A stretch of 56,756 nt of DNA. Source: an uncultured Eubacteriales bacterium. GTDB lineage: Bacteria; Bacillota; Clostridia; Christensenellales; Christensenellaceae. Positions 1 to 8,379 of this stretch are shown here, piece after piece (the stretch's first letter is position 1; every line of letters begins with the position of its first letter). The position numbers and the translations under genes are program-made. Below the pieces are notes generated by a model. It worked only from the letters and a program-made list of their open reading frames with translations. It searched no databases and was not told the origin of the DNA. The stretch spans positions 1 to 56,756 of the forward strand of contig UQXU01000003.1 in assembly GCA_900545085.1 (NCBI GenBank). The letters run 5' to 3'.

Positions 1-423
1 GTCTACCGTGCGGCTTCTGCAGCCTATTCTGTCCACCAGCCTATGGTATCTCTTTTGGCTCAAAGTCGCCGCTGTAGCCATCACAAGTATGTCTCCCTCG
101 ACTTCCTCCGACGCCGGTTTTACAGCAGGTTCCATACTTATTACAGGCAGATTATAACTGTCACGTATCAACTGCACACATGTGCTCGTCGCCGTGTTGC
201 ACGCCATAACCATAGCCTTAACGCCCTGCTTGTACAGAAACTCTCCGCATGCAAAAGAAAGCTCTCTTATTTCGTCCTCGCTCTTGCTGCCATACGGAGC
301 GTTTGCATCGTCTCCATAATATATAAAACTTTCATTTGGCATCAGATTTGCGGCATGCGCCATGACGCTTATCCCGCCTACTCCCGAATCAAAAAAACCT
401 ATCGGCAGATTGTTTTTTTCCAC
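1..423 (-). CDS. murI: glutamate racemase MurI, C-terminus cut by window edge
   Basis: The first 141 codons of glutamate racemase, which makes D-glutamate for peptidoglycan in the cytosol. The N-terminal FFDSGVGG motif, the GDDANAPYG segment and the catalytic-cysteine motif ACNTATS (Cys near residue 72) are all present, followed by the ISMEPAVKPA segment typical of the family. The start is a GTG at 423: an ATG one base upstream is out of frame and soon stops, and a GGGAGAG stretch lies a little upstream. The second half, with the other catalytic cysteine, lies outside the window. It follows gpr and spoIIP on the same strand. Confidence 0.9.
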   Translation of the reverse strand, partial: MEKNNLPIGFFDSGVGGISVMAHAANLMPNESFIYYGDDANAPYGSKSEDEIRELSFACGEFLYKQGVKAMVMACNTATSTCVQLIRDSYNLPVISMEPAVKPASEEVEGDILVMATAATLSQKRYHRLVDRIGCRSRTVD

Positions 424-490
424 ATTCAGCACTCTCCCATGTAAATTCGATTACTATTATACATGAGAGTTATGCAAAGTTCAACCCGCC

Positions 491-1417
491 TCAATTATCC
501 ACGCTGACCACTTGAGAAAAAGCCTGTGCCAAATATTTAGCTGCATTTTTCGCCTGAGTCAGAGTGTTTTTGTTATGACCTACTTCTACGAGCAGACTCA
601 TATCAGATATGTGCTGATTATACCTGCCGGGTTTAAGTCTGATCTCCCGAGTAAATCCTTTTTTTATGCTCTCGAGTTGTTCGGTTATGGACTTGGCCAA
701 AGCATAATTAGCCTGCCAATTCGGCTTGTCTCCCTTGACAGAAGCTGCGGTTCCCTTCCCCACGACGAACATCAGTTTTGCGCATTCGTCTCCGTTTATA
801 GTTACATAGTCGTCATTTGATGTACTGTCTCCGGCGGCGTCTCTGTGTACGTCAATATACACATCTATATCCGGATATTTCTCTTTATATTCCTCCATGG
901 TAATTATAGATCTCGAATAAGCTGTAGAAAGCTTCGGCGGTTCGTGGTCTGTCGTATCGTGCAAAACATTAAATCCGTACTTTTCCAGCTCTGTTTTCAG
1001 CTGCTCGCCCACCGCCACTATGTTGCGATCCTCATCTTCGGTGCGCCATGAAGAGCTTTCCGTATACGTCTCGCCTTCAGTCTGACGATACGCCTCTGTA
1101 GTATGAGTGTGATATATCAGTATGTTGTATTTACCCGATATGCTGTATTTTCGGGTTTGAATATCGCTTACATCAGTATATTCTTCTTTCGGAAGAAGCA
1201 AATCTGATATATCCGCATCTGCCGTCACGGGCAGAACTTCGTCCGTATCAGGATTCTCCTCCGGCACAAGCACACTGAGCAGACTATCTGACGTTGTCTC
1301 TTCCGCCTGCGCATCTCTCCTCTCGACTGTACTCTGCGCTACACACATGAACACCACCAGCAGCAAAAATACAGTGCTGTAAAATAACTTTTGATTAGAC
1401 TTGCCGTATCTTTTCAT
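491..1417 (-). CDS. spoIIP: stage II sporulation protein P (SpoIIP)
   Basis: SpoIIP is the peptidoglycan amidase/endopeptidase of the SpoIIDMP engulfment complex. The 308-residue protein has an N-terminal membrane anchor (about residues 8-28), a low-complexity acidic linker, then the SpoIIP domain with the metal-binding-type motif IYHTHTTEAY, the VYIDVHRDA segment and a C-terminal LVEVGHNKNT motif. I start at the ATG at 1417 because AGGAGG lies 7 bases upstream; an upstream in-frame ATG at 1456 has no such site. It lies 55 bp after gpr, an order common in Clostridia. Expression in the mother cell is expected from the family, but I did not identify a sporulation promoter. Confidence 0.93.
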   Translation of the reverse strand: MKRYGKSNQKLFYSTVFLLLVVFMCVAQSTVERRDAQAEETTSDSLLSVLVPEENPDTDEVLPVTADADISDLLLPKEEYTDVSDIQTRKYSISGKYNILIYHTHTTEAYRQTEGETYTESSSWRTEDEDRNIVAVGEQLKTELEKYGFNVLHDTTDHEPPKLSTAYSRSIITMEEYKEKYPDIDVYIDVHRDAAGDSTSNDDYVTINGDECAKLMFVVGKGTAASVKGDKPNWQANYALAKSITEQLESIKKGFTREIRLKPGRYNQHISDMSLLVEVGHNKNTLTQAKNAAKYLAQAFSQVVSVDN

Positions 1418-1472
1418 AATCGCCTCCTGATATATGCTTATGCTTTTCAGAAGCAATTATGAACGTTCAATT

Positions 1473-2375
1473 CTAAACAAGCTGACGAAGAATGTCTATG
1501 TCCTCCTCATTTCCAAACGCCATATCTATAGCCAAAGCGAGCTGACGCGCTGTTTTATCGCTGAGAGTGTCTATCTCCTTCGGTGTAACTACCAGATCTC
1601 CGCCTCTCTGACGAAGAACTCGTTTCATCAAAAGTATATTCTCCGCTTCGTCCGCGCTGCTCCCCAATGCGCTCTCCAGCAGATCTCCGGCTATAGTAGC
1701 CGCATACGTTACCATAGGTACGCCTATGGCTATGACTTTTGCACCCAGAGAGGCGCTGTTCAAGCTTTTACGCCTATTGCCCATGCCGGACCCGGGGGAT
1801 ATTCCTGCATCGCTAATCTGTACGCTTGCGCCTATCCTGGACGTCATACGTGAAGCGAGAGAATCTATCGCTATTATCAAATCAGGACGCACTTCGTCTA
1901 CAACTCCGCGAACCATCTCCGCCGTCTCTATCCCCGTGACACCCAGAACCCCCGGAGCAAAAGCACATATTTCAGCTGCTGATTCACTCAGAAAATCGGG
2001 CAGCTCACGTTTGATATGTCGAGTCACCAGCACGCTTTCCAGCGTCTTTGGGCCGAGAGAATCGGGAGTCATTCTCCTGTTTCCCAAACCTATTATCAAT
2101 ATCTTATGCGCCTCTCCCGCTATGTTCTTCAATTCATCCGCTGTCACACGCGCCGTCTCCGTAAGCTGCTCAGGAGACTGATTCGCTATGAAAGGCATAT
2201 CCAGCGTTATATACCTTCCCATCTCCTTCCCCATGCACTTCGCCGCCGCTTTATTGTTTATGCTCACACGCGTAATAACTATATCCCCTCGCTGTTCCTG
2301 CTCGCTCGTAACTCCGCTGACCTTTCCACCCAGGTGCGCATGTGCTTCCACTGCCAAATCTGTTCTTATCTGCAT
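1473..2375 (-). CDS. gpr: germination protease Gpr
   Basis: Gpr degrades small acid-soluble spore proteins during germination. The 300-residue product begins almost directly with the IRTDLAVEA motif that surrounds the zymogen cleavage site, and contains the conserved GLGNRRMTPDSLGP and APGVLGVTGIETAE segments and the region rich in D-S-L-A-S-R. The ATG at 2375 is preceded by GGAGG five bases upstream. The open frame continues to 2690, but that part overlaps the divergent regulator and is an artefact. With this start only Met-Gln precedes the mature N-terminus, so the usual propeptide is almost absent. It is followed by spoIIP and murI. Confidence 0.92.
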   Translation of the reverse strand: MQIRTDLAVEAHAHLGGKVSGVTSEQEQRGDIVITRVSINNKAAAKCMGKEMGRYITLDMPFIANQSPEQLTETARVTADELKNIAGEAHKILIIGLGNRRMTPDSLGPKTLESVLVTRHIKRELPDFLSESAAEICAFAPGVLGVTGIETAEMVRGVVDEVRPDLIIAIDSLASRMTSRIGASVQISDAGISPGSGMGNRRKSLNSASLGAKVIAIGVPMVTYAATIAGDLLESALGSSADEAENILLMKRVLRQRGGDLVVTPKEIDTLSDKTARQLALAIDMAFGNEEDIDILRQLV

Positions 2376-2445
2376 TTCTGCCTCCGTTTTTTCTGTATTG
2401 TACCCAAGAGCGAAGCATTTAACCGCAAACTCTACGGCTCGTTCA

Positions 2446-2474
2446 TTGTCAGGCTGAGCATATTTTGATAGAAT
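2446..2474 (+). promoter_or_regulatory. sigma-A-type promoter of the HTH/desulfoferrodoxin regulator
   Basis: TTGTCA at 2446-2451 and TAGAAT at 2469-2474 are separated by exactly 17 bp, each matching the sigma-A consensus at five of six bases. The predicted start site near 2481 is just upstream of the GGAGG site of the gene starting at 2494. Confidence 0.6.
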
Positions 2475-2493
2475 ACCAAGCGGAGGTGAAAAA

Positions 2494-3078
2494 ATGGACT
2501 GCACCAAAATAGGAAGTCTGATATGCAGACTGCGTAAAGAAAAAAGACTGACACAGCAGCAGCTCGCAAATATGCTGCACGTCAGTGATAAGGCCGTATC
2601 CAAATGGGAGCGCGGCGGGGGCTGTCCAAACCCCGATGTGCTCACGCCGCTTTCCAACATTCTGGGAGTCGGTCTTGAAGAACTGCTCAACGGCGAGTTG
2701 GGCGATGAAAGGAAATCCCCTGAGAATATGAAAAAATTAAAATTTTACGTATGCCTTGACTGCGGCAACATATTGACAGCGAATGCAGAAGCAAGCATAA
2801 GCTGCTGCGGAAAAAAACTCACTGCGCTCGAGGCGCAGAAGGCCAACGCAGAAGAAAAACTGCGCGTCGAGCTCATTGAAAACGAATACTTCATAAGCTC
2901 AGACCACGAGATGAGCAAAAGCAATTATATAAGCTTCGCTGCGCTTCTGACCGGTGACACCGTAATTATGAAAAAGCTGTATCCTGAATGGGACATGATG
3001 CTTCGAATGCCGAGATTAGGCAGAGGCACGCTTCTGTGGTATTCCTCGTCCGAGGGGCTCAAGTTCCAATATGTATAA
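2494..3078 (+). CDS. XRE-family regulator fused to a desulfoferrodoxin-like domain
   Basis: A 194-residue two-part protein. Residues 5-65 form an XRE helix-turn-helix (LTQQQLANMLHVSDKAVSKWE). Residues 83-110 carry CLDC...CC (Cys87, Cys90, Cys104, Cys105), the spacing of the desulforedoxin iron centre. Residues about 124-194 resemble the superoxide reductase beta domain: DHEM (His138) and NYIS correspond to the HPM and HYI segments. Of the usual Fe-binding residues only one His is retained, and the terminal C-x-x-H is replaced by serines. An iron- or redox-sensing transcription factor is my inference; no target is known. Start ATG with GGAGG upstream; transcribed divergently from gpr. Confidence 0.8.
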   Translation: MDCTKIGSLICRLRKEKRLTQQQLANMLHVSDKAVSKWERGGGCPNPDVLTPLSNILGVGLEELLNGELGDERKSPENMKKLKFYVCLDCGNILTANAEASISCCGKKLTALEAQKANAEEKLRVELIENEYFISSDHEMSKSNYISFAALLTGDTVIMKKLYPEWDMMLRMPRLGRGTLLWYSSSEGLKFQYV

Positions 3079-3108
3079 ATATTTTTCTCAGAATTACTCT
3101 AAACTATA

Positions 3109-3137
3109 TTGCAATACACAAAAAAATATGCTAACAT
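3109..3137 (+). promoter_or_regulatory. candidate rpsT promoter
   Basis: TTGCAA (3109-3114) and TAACAT (3132-3137) with a 17-bp spacer lie 36 bp before the rpsT start codon. The -10 matches five of six bases and the -35 four of six. Confidence 0.5.
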
Positions 3138-3172
3138 AGGAGTGTTGAAAATCTATTTGGGGGTGAATACAA

Positions 3173-3445
3173 ATGCCTAACATCAAGTCCGCTAAGAAGC
3201 GCGTAAAAGTAATCGACAAGAAAACAGCAAGAAACAAATCTATCAAATCTGCCCTGAAAACAGAGCTGAAGAAGTTTGACGAAGCAGTTGCAGCTAACGA
3301 CGCTGCTAAAGCTGCTGAGCTGTTCCCGATTACTGTCGGCGAAGTTGACAGCGCATGCTCCAAGGGCACGATGCACAAGAACAAGGCTAACCGACTGAAA
3401 GCTCAGTTGGCGAAAAAGCTTGCTTCTGTAGCAGCTGCTGAATAA
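3173..3445 (+). CDS. rpsT: 30S ribosomal protein S20
   Basis: A 90-residue lysine- and alanine-rich protein starting MPNIKSAKKR, with the S20 core (NKSIKSALKTELKKF, residues about 21-35) and the conserved C-terminal MHKNKANRLKAQLAKKL. S20 binds 16S rRNA at the bottom of the 30S body. Its length is normal. GGGGGTGA lies just before the ATG. It converges on holA, a neighbour conserved in many Firmicutes, and is followed by a structured 3' stretch and a terminator. Confidence 0.97.
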   Translation: MPNIKSAKKRVKVIDKKTARNKSIKSALKTELKKFDEAVAANDAAKAAELFPITVGEVDSACSKGTMHKNKANRLKAQLAKKLASVAAAE

Positions 3446-3459
3446 TTCAGACTGCTGAA

Positions 3460-3532
3460 CCATGGCCGAGACGCTTACCCCGGCGAACGGCTGAAGAACT
3501 GCCATCTGCGGGAAACCGCTGTGTCTCGATGG
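3460..3532 (+). ncRNA. possible structured RNA in the rpsT 3' region
   Basis: Between rpsT and its terminator the plus strand can fold into a nested structure. CCAT and CGAGAC (3460-3463 and 3467-3472, separated by a GGC bulge) pair perfectly with GTCTCG-ATGG at 3523-3532. Inside sits a GCGG-GAAA-CCGC tetraloop hairpin at 3508-3519. I could not match it to a known RNA family. It may be part of the rpsT 3' UTR or a processed small RNA. Confidence 0.35.
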
Positions 3533-3556
3533 CAAACTTATCTTTAAGAAGCTGAC

Positions 3557-3590
3557 AGATCCTTCGGTCACCCGCCGTTGGGTCTTTTTT
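3557..3590 (+). terminator. rho-independent terminator after rpsT
   Basis: AGATCC pairs with GGGTCT (one G-U pair) around a short inner CGG/CCG stem, followed directly by a run of T residues at 3585-3590. It ends 18 bp before the convergent holA stop codon. Confidence 0.65.
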
Positions 3591-3608
3591 CGTGTTTCAG
3601 CTTTCCTC

Positions 3609-4592
3609 TCACTCATCAGAGTACATCTCCGCCAACACAGCAGGCAGCCCTACATCTGCCCCTCCCGTCTTTACTTTAGCGTCGTATTCTGCAATAATCC
3701 TCAGAGCATCTCTAAGATGAGCACGCGAAAACTTCGCGCATTCCTTCAGCGCAATCTGAGCCGCATACGGATGCACTTTAAGCTCGGACACAACCTCTGA
3801 TTTAGCTACGGACATCGGCTTTGAGGAGTGATTTTTCGCACAATAAAGCAGACGAAACTTGTTCGCAATTAAAGATATAAGCGGGATATAAGTCTTTTCC
3901 GCCGCAAAAATCTCCTCCAGGAGCTTAAACGCCGCTTTTCGATCTCCTTTCATCATGTAATCATGCAGCAGAAACGCATTGTACTCCGGAGTATGCGAAG
4001 CCGTTTCCATCACATCTTCTTCACCTATCCTGTCTTTTTTCAAATACCGCAGCTTGTCCAGTTCTTTCAACAGCGTGAACATATCCTGCCCCGAAACCTC
4101 GCACAGCAGCCTCGCCGCGCGTTCTTCCATTTCAAACCCTTCTTTTTTCGATTTTTTCATTATCCATTTTGTCAGTTCTTCCGAGCCGGGCGTTTCCGCG
4201 TCTATCACTTCCGCATTTTTATTCAGATATTTTACTATAGCGCGTCTGCTATCCGGTTTGTCCGACTGCTTAAAAAGCATCACCGCCGCGGGATTAGGGT
4301 GAGATAGATACTCTTGAAGCTTTTTTGTATCCCCGGATTTTATCATACTCCAATCCTCAGCGATAATCACCCTGGCCTCGGCAAAGCACGGGTTTTGCTC
4401 TGCCTTTGCTATAAAATCCTCTATTGTAGCGCCGCCGCTTATTCTGTCTACGTTCAAATCACGCATATCCGGCAAATATCTATCTAAAATCGCAGCTTCA
4501 CATCTGCTAAGAAGATAATCCTCTTTGCCGTATAAAAAGAAAATTCTCTTCTCCGTTTTCTCCGCCTTGTTCAAAAAATCCGTTGCTTTCAT
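3609..4592 (-). CDS. holA: DNA polymerase III subunit delta (HolA)
   Basis: HolA is the clamp-loader subunit that opens the beta sliding clamp. The 327-residue product has the family layout: an N-terminal degenerate AAA+ fold starting FFLYGKEDYLLSR (residues about 18-30), a middle helical segment (LLCEVSGQDMFTLLKELDKLRYL, residues about 162-184), and a C-terminal collar domain (LIANKFRLLYCAKN). Like other delta subunits it lacks a Walker A motif. Its ATG overlaps the comEC stop codon by four bases, so it is translationally coupled at the end of the cysS-plsX-comEC operon. Confidence 0.93.
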   Translation of the reverse strand: MKATDFLNKAEKTEKRIFFLYGKEDYLLSRCEAAILDRYLPDMRDLNVDRISGGATIEDFIAKAEQNPCFAEARVIIAEDWSMIKSGDTKKLQEYLSHPNPAAVMLFKQSDKPDSRRAIVKYLNKNAEVIDAETPGSEELTKWIMKKSKKEGFEMEERAARLLCEVSGQDMFTLLKELDKLRYLKKDRIGEEDVMETASHTPEYNAFLLHDYMMKGDRKAAFKLLEEIFAAEKTYIPLISLIANKFRLLYCAKNHSSKPMSVAKSEVVSELKVHPYAAQIALKECAKFSRAHLRDALRIIAEYDAKVKTGGADVGLPAVLAEMYSDE

Positions 4593-6865
4593 ACTTTTCC
4601 TCCGAATTCTGCGCTGCCATACATTGTCTTAATTTCCGGCGGCTCTTCTTCATTATTAGACCACACTGCTGTTATACTGCCGTTGTATTTCGTTTGATAC
4701 AACTCCACATCACTCAGATTTTCTTTTACATATTGCGAAAGCTCGCGCTGTGAGCATACTACAACGGCAGCCGCACCTGAATTTTGCAGAGTCTCCGCGT
4801 TGAAATAATCCTTCGCTCCATGCCCGGCCAGTTTGACAATATCTGATTTTTGATTTATACCGTATTGTTCAGATGCTTTAGCGTCCGAAAGGTACAGCAA
4901 AGCAGTCCTTCCGTAATAATCAACCGAAAGAACTAAACTGTCCAGATTGTCGCCCACTGAGTTTAAAACACGTACTCTTACGTCCTTGCTCAGTACAATG
5001 CTCTCTCCTGTCTCCAGCGCTTCAGCCTCAACACCTGACATCTCAAGTATCTGCTGCCCTGAGATACTGCTATATATCTTAGCCGAGGTGAACTCTTTGG
5101 CTACGTTTGTAATGCCGTAAGCGTACTCTGCGCTCTGGTCTGTCACTATAACCGCATCCGGAGTTACGCCGTTTTTTATCAAATACTCTGCCGCACGTTC
5201 GTTCTGCCCCGCATCTATAAGAAGCGTTCTATCCGCCGTCTCAACTATAGTCGCGTCCTGCGATCCTATATCCAGAAATGTAATTCTCAACGGAGCCGTA
5301 TTTATTGTAGGCAGGACATACAAAGCAGCTATAATCACCGCAAGCGCGCTTACAGCGCCGTATCTTATTTTTCTCTTAATTTTAACGGCATACGGCGATA
5401 TAAAATACGCCAGCGCAAAAACCATGAGTGCGGCGGCGCCGTAAGTGCTGTGCATACTAAAAGAAAGATTAGGCGTTTTGTTGTATATATCCGCCAGAAC
5501 ATTTAGAATGTCTATAAGAAAATCCGGAATTTTACCTATAAAAAGCGCAGCGTCTCCTAAAATGACGTATATCAGCGTTGCCAGAGCAGACATAGGTATA
5601 GCTACAGAAGCCACTATAACCGCAACTGCATTCACCACAATCGTCATAGGCCACAGGTTGTTATTAAGATTTATCATAATCGGGAGCGTTCCCAGATTTA
5701 TCGCGAACGATGCAATCGCTCCGCGAGCCAGCTTGGACCTGGGCTCTCCGAAAAGACGCGATATAGCAGGCTCAACGCACATAAGAGAAAAAACCGCTCC
5801 GAAAGATAATTGCAAACCTACATCAAATAATCGCAGAGGATTTCCTATCAGATTTATAAACAGAGCAACGGCCAGAATCGTAGGTCTGTCCGCACGCCTG
5901 CCTGAGAGCTTAGCTATAATATAGCACGCAAACATTATCGACGCACGAACAACCGGAACTCTGCCGCCGGTAAATATTACGTAAAACGCCAGAAAAGCCA
6001 GCGTCGCCAAATAGCTCGAGGTCCTTCCCAAACGCAGCAGCTTCCTCAGAAGAATCAGAAGCGCTCCCGCCATGAAGCCCACATGCAAGCCCGACACGCT
6101 GAGAAGATGCGATATGCCTGCCATTCTGAAGGTCTCATAGCTGTCGTCATATATATCCCAATCAACTCCCAGCACAAACGCCTTAGCCACACCGGCGTTT
6201 TCGCCAAACAGCGCATCCATTTTTTCCGCAATCTCAAGTCTCAAAGAATTTGCCCACGGCAATACGCCCACGGCTCTGCCTGTCAGCTCATCTCCGCTCG
6301 AATACGCTCTGAACGCCGCGCCCTTAGACGCACAATAAAGCCTATCGTCAAACCCGAAAGAATAACGCGCACGGTTTGGCAGCGATACGCTTGCATCGGA
6401 AGTTATTATGTCGTCTAAAGTATAGCTTTCGCTCGAAGTGAGAAAAGCATTTTTATGTATTTCCTCTCCGTCTACTTTCACATCCGAAAGAGTGTACATC
6501 GTCGTTCCGTTGTCTTTAGGCGATATGTCCTTCACCGTTCCTGCTACAACATGAGAGCCCGGCGTCACGTCCGCCGTGCTGTTTATAGCCTGACAAGATA
6601 TGCCCATACCTACAAACATAACGGCTATCAACAAAAACAAACCGCTCGGGCGCCATTCTCTGAAAAAGAAATATCCGAGCAAGCCCACCGCCGCCAGCGC
6701 AAAAAACACTGCGCCGCTAAAAGTAAAGCTCGCGCCGATTATGGCTCCGAGCATATAAAACAGCACGGAAGCCGCCAAGACGCGCTCATGCTTTATATCG
6801 CGTCTCAGCTGCTTCCATGCCCCATATTCGTACTTTACGTTTGATTTTGTCGTGTGTTTTGACAT
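4589..6865 (-). CDS. comEC: ComEC/Rec2-family DNA uptake channel with a degenerate MBL domain
   Basis: ComEC forms the inner-membrane channel for single-stranded DNA during transformation. The 758-residue protein has N-terminal membrane helices (about 30-92), an OB-like extracellular stretch (about 105-200), the competence domain with the ISHLLSVSGLHVGF signature (251-264) and about eight further helices to residue 520. A C-terminal metallo-beta-lactamase-like domain follows (about 525-758). In that domain the metal-binding HxHxDH motif is missing: residues 573-584 read VTDQSAEYAYG where THPHADHIGG is usual. The fold appears retained but metal catalysis should be lost. The gene lies 20 bp after plsX and overlaps holA. 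Confidence 0.9.
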   Translation of the reverse strand: MSKHTTKSNVKYEYGAWKQLRRDIKHERVLAASVLFYMLGAIIGASFTFSGAVFFALAAVGLLGYFFFREWRPSGLFLLIAVMFVGMGISCQAINSTADVTPGSHVVAGTVKDISPKDNGTTMYTLSDVKVDGEEIHKNAFLTSSESYTLDDIITSDASVSLPNRARYSFGFDDRLYCASKGAAFRAYSSGDELTGRAVGVLPWANSLRLEIAEKMDALFGENAGVAKAFVLGVDWDIYDDSYETFRMAGISHLLSVSGLHVGFMAGALLILLRKLLRLGRTSSYLATLAFLAFYVIFTGGRVPVVRASIMFACYIIAKLSGRRADRPTILAVALFINLIGNPLRLFDVGLQLSFGAVFSLMCVEPAISRLFGEPRSKLARGAIASFAINLGTLPIMINLNNNLWPMTIVVNAVAVIVASVAIPMSALATLIYVILGDAALFIGKIPDFLIDILNVLADIYNKTPNLSFSMHSTYGAAALMVFALAYFISPYAVKIKRKIRYGAVSALAVIIAALYVLPTINTAPLRITFLDIGSQDATIVETADRTLLIDAGQNERAAEYLIKNGVTPDAVIVTDQSAEYAYGITNVAKEFTSAKIYSSISGQQILEMSGVEAEALETGESIVLSKDVRVRVLNSVGDNLDSLVLSVDYYGRTALLYLSDAKASEQYGINQKSDIVKLAGHGAKDYFNAETLQNSGAAAVVVCSQRELSQYVKENLSDVELYQTKYNGSITAVWSNNEEEPPEIKTMYGSAEFGGKV

Positions 6866-6885
6866 ATTTTAGCCAGAAAAAGCCG

Positions 6886-7896
6886 TTATTTATTTTCTGC
6901 CAGCTTCACCCTAATTTTTTCTATCGCGTTCGTATGCGCCAGCTGTCTCGCCTGCAATACGCAAATACGGATAGAATTCGACCCGGAGCCTCCATGCGCC
7001 TTAACTACGCCGCCTCTGACACCGAGCAGAGGTGCACCGCCATGTTCGTTATAGTCCATTTTTTTGAACAGCTTTGCAAACACCGGCTGCATAAGCTGCA
7101 TGCCTTTCATTCCGTCCGGATCTGCTCCCGCAAACTGTTTTATCATGGTAAACAGCGTCTGAGCCGTACCTTCGACTGTCTTTAAAAGCACGTTTCCTGC
7201 AAAGCCATCGCAAATTATAGCATGAACGTCGCCCGACTGAGCTTCTCTGGCTTCTATATTTCCTGTAAAATTTATATCGCACTCTTTTATAAGCGCGTAT
7301 GCCTCTTTTGTAAGAGAATCGCCTTTTTCATCCTCAGAGCCATTGCTGAGCAGGCCTATTCTGGGATTTTCAATTCCCTCCACATTCTCCAGATATACAC
7401 TCGCCATGATAGCAAATTGCTGTAAATATCCGGGACGGCAGTCTACATTCGCTCCGGCGTCCAGCAATATTACATTATGCTCCTTCAGCGTCGGCAAAGT
7501 GGCGGACAGAACGGGACGCGCAACGCCCTCCAATCTGCCCAGGATCATAGTCGCACCTGCGATTATAGCGCCGGTATTGCCTGCGGAAACAGCTCCGTCA
7601 GCCTCATTTTCCCGCACAAGCCTGAACGCAACAGCCATGGAAGAATCCTTCTTCTGACGCAGCGCAGCTACAGGAGATTCCGCCATCTCAATTATCTGAG
7701 TGGTGTGGACTATTTTTACTCTGTCTTTATCGTAAGTCTTGTCTTTGAGGCATTCTCCGATTCTGTCTTTGTCACCGACAAATATAACTTCAAAATCGTC
7801 TTTTTCCTGAAGCGCTGCCAACGCACCTTCTACAACAACGCCTGGCGCATTGTCTCCGCCCATTGCGTCTATAGCTATTTTGTATCTTTTATTCAT
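6886..7896 (-). CDS. plsX: phosphate acyltransferase PlsX
   Basis: PlsX converts acyl-ACP to acyl-phosphate, the first step of phospholipid synthesis with PlsY, at the inner face of the membrane. The 336 residues include the N-terminal IAIDAMGGDNAP motif, the AVSAGNTGA segment and GVRGGVVKAHGGS near the C-terminus, all typical of the family; the length is normal. It sits in an operon after a small membrane protein and before comEC. The usual fab genes do not follow. Confidence 0.96.
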   Translation of the reverse strand: MNKRYKIAIDAMGGDNAPGVVVEGALAALQEKDDFEVIFVGDKDRIGECLKDKTYDKDRVKIVHTTQIIEMAESPVAALRQKKDSSMAVAFRLVRENEADGAVSAGNTGAIIAGATMILGRLEGVARPVLSATLPTLKEHNVILLDAGANVDCRPGYLQQFAIMASVYLENVEGIENPRIGLLSNGSEDEKGDSLTKEAYALIKECDINFTGNIEAREAQSGDVHAIICDGFAGNVLLKTVEGTAQTLFTMIKQFAGADPDGMKGMQLMQPVFAKLFKKMDYNEHGGAPLLGVRGGVVKAHGGSGSNSIRICVLQARQLAHTNAIEKIRVKLAENK

Positions 7897-7905
7897 ATAT
7901 TCTCG

Positions 7906-8370
7906 CTATTTACCTTTGTTTTTGCTCTTTTTAGTGTAGTTCCTGCTGTATTTCTGAGTGTTGTTCTGCTTCTTTTTAGGTTTTTTCTCCGGCTGTTCTT
8001 CTTCAATCTGCTCTCTCAGACGTTTTTTCTCCGCTCGAGCAGCCGCCATATCAGCGCGCCTCATCTTGTCCGTATTGAACTTCTTCCTGAACACAACCGC
8101 ATAAACCATCGGGCATACGAGCGTCAACAAGACAAGAATTATAGAGACCAATCTCGTAGAGCTGCCGAATATCTGCAAATAGAAACATACAGCAGAAAGA
8201 GCCAGCAACAGAGCCATTATATAATACAGCTTCCGCAGCATGCCGAATATCTGACTTTTCAGCGGCTCAGGCAAATCCTGATTAAATCCTGCGCCTCTGC
8301 GGGTAAGCCCGACAAAGAAGAAATAACATCCGACCAGAAGCGCGACCGAGAACAATACATATTCAGTCAT
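7906..8370 (-). CDS. small membrane protein of unknown function
   Basis: A 154-residue protein with three predicted membrane segments (about residues 4-20, 48-68 and 74-92) followed by a strongly basic, lysine-rich cytosolic tail (about 95-154) containing KKPKKKQNN-like stretches. I do not recognise the family. The ATG at 8370 has AGGAG six bases upstream. It sits nine bases from both cysS and plsX in one operon. The basic tail could bind nucleic acid or acidic lipid, but that is speculation. Confidence 0.75.
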   Translation of the reverse strand: MTEYVLFSVALLVGCYFFFVGLTRRGAGFNQDLPEPLKSQIFGMLRKLYYIMALLLALSAVCFYLQIFGSSTRLVSIILVLLTLVCPMVYAVVFRKKFNTDKMRRADMAAARAEKKRLREQIEEEQPEKKPKKKQNNTQKYSRNYTKKSKNKGK

Positions 8371-8379
8371 CCGGTTCTC

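Noticed and set aside
43..444. A 133-codon plus-strand open frame at the left end
   Set aside because: The minus strand here encodes a clear MurI N-terminus with its catalytic cysteine.
2376..2690. N-terminal extension of gpr
   Set aside because: It overlaps the divergent HTH gene, lacks a ribosome site and is not conserved in Gpr.
3460..3532. Considered 6S RNA, SRP RNA and c-di-AMP/c-di-GMP riboswitch for the structure after rpsT
   Set aside because: None of the conserved motifs of these families that I know are present, and it lies at the 3' end of a gene rather than in a leader.
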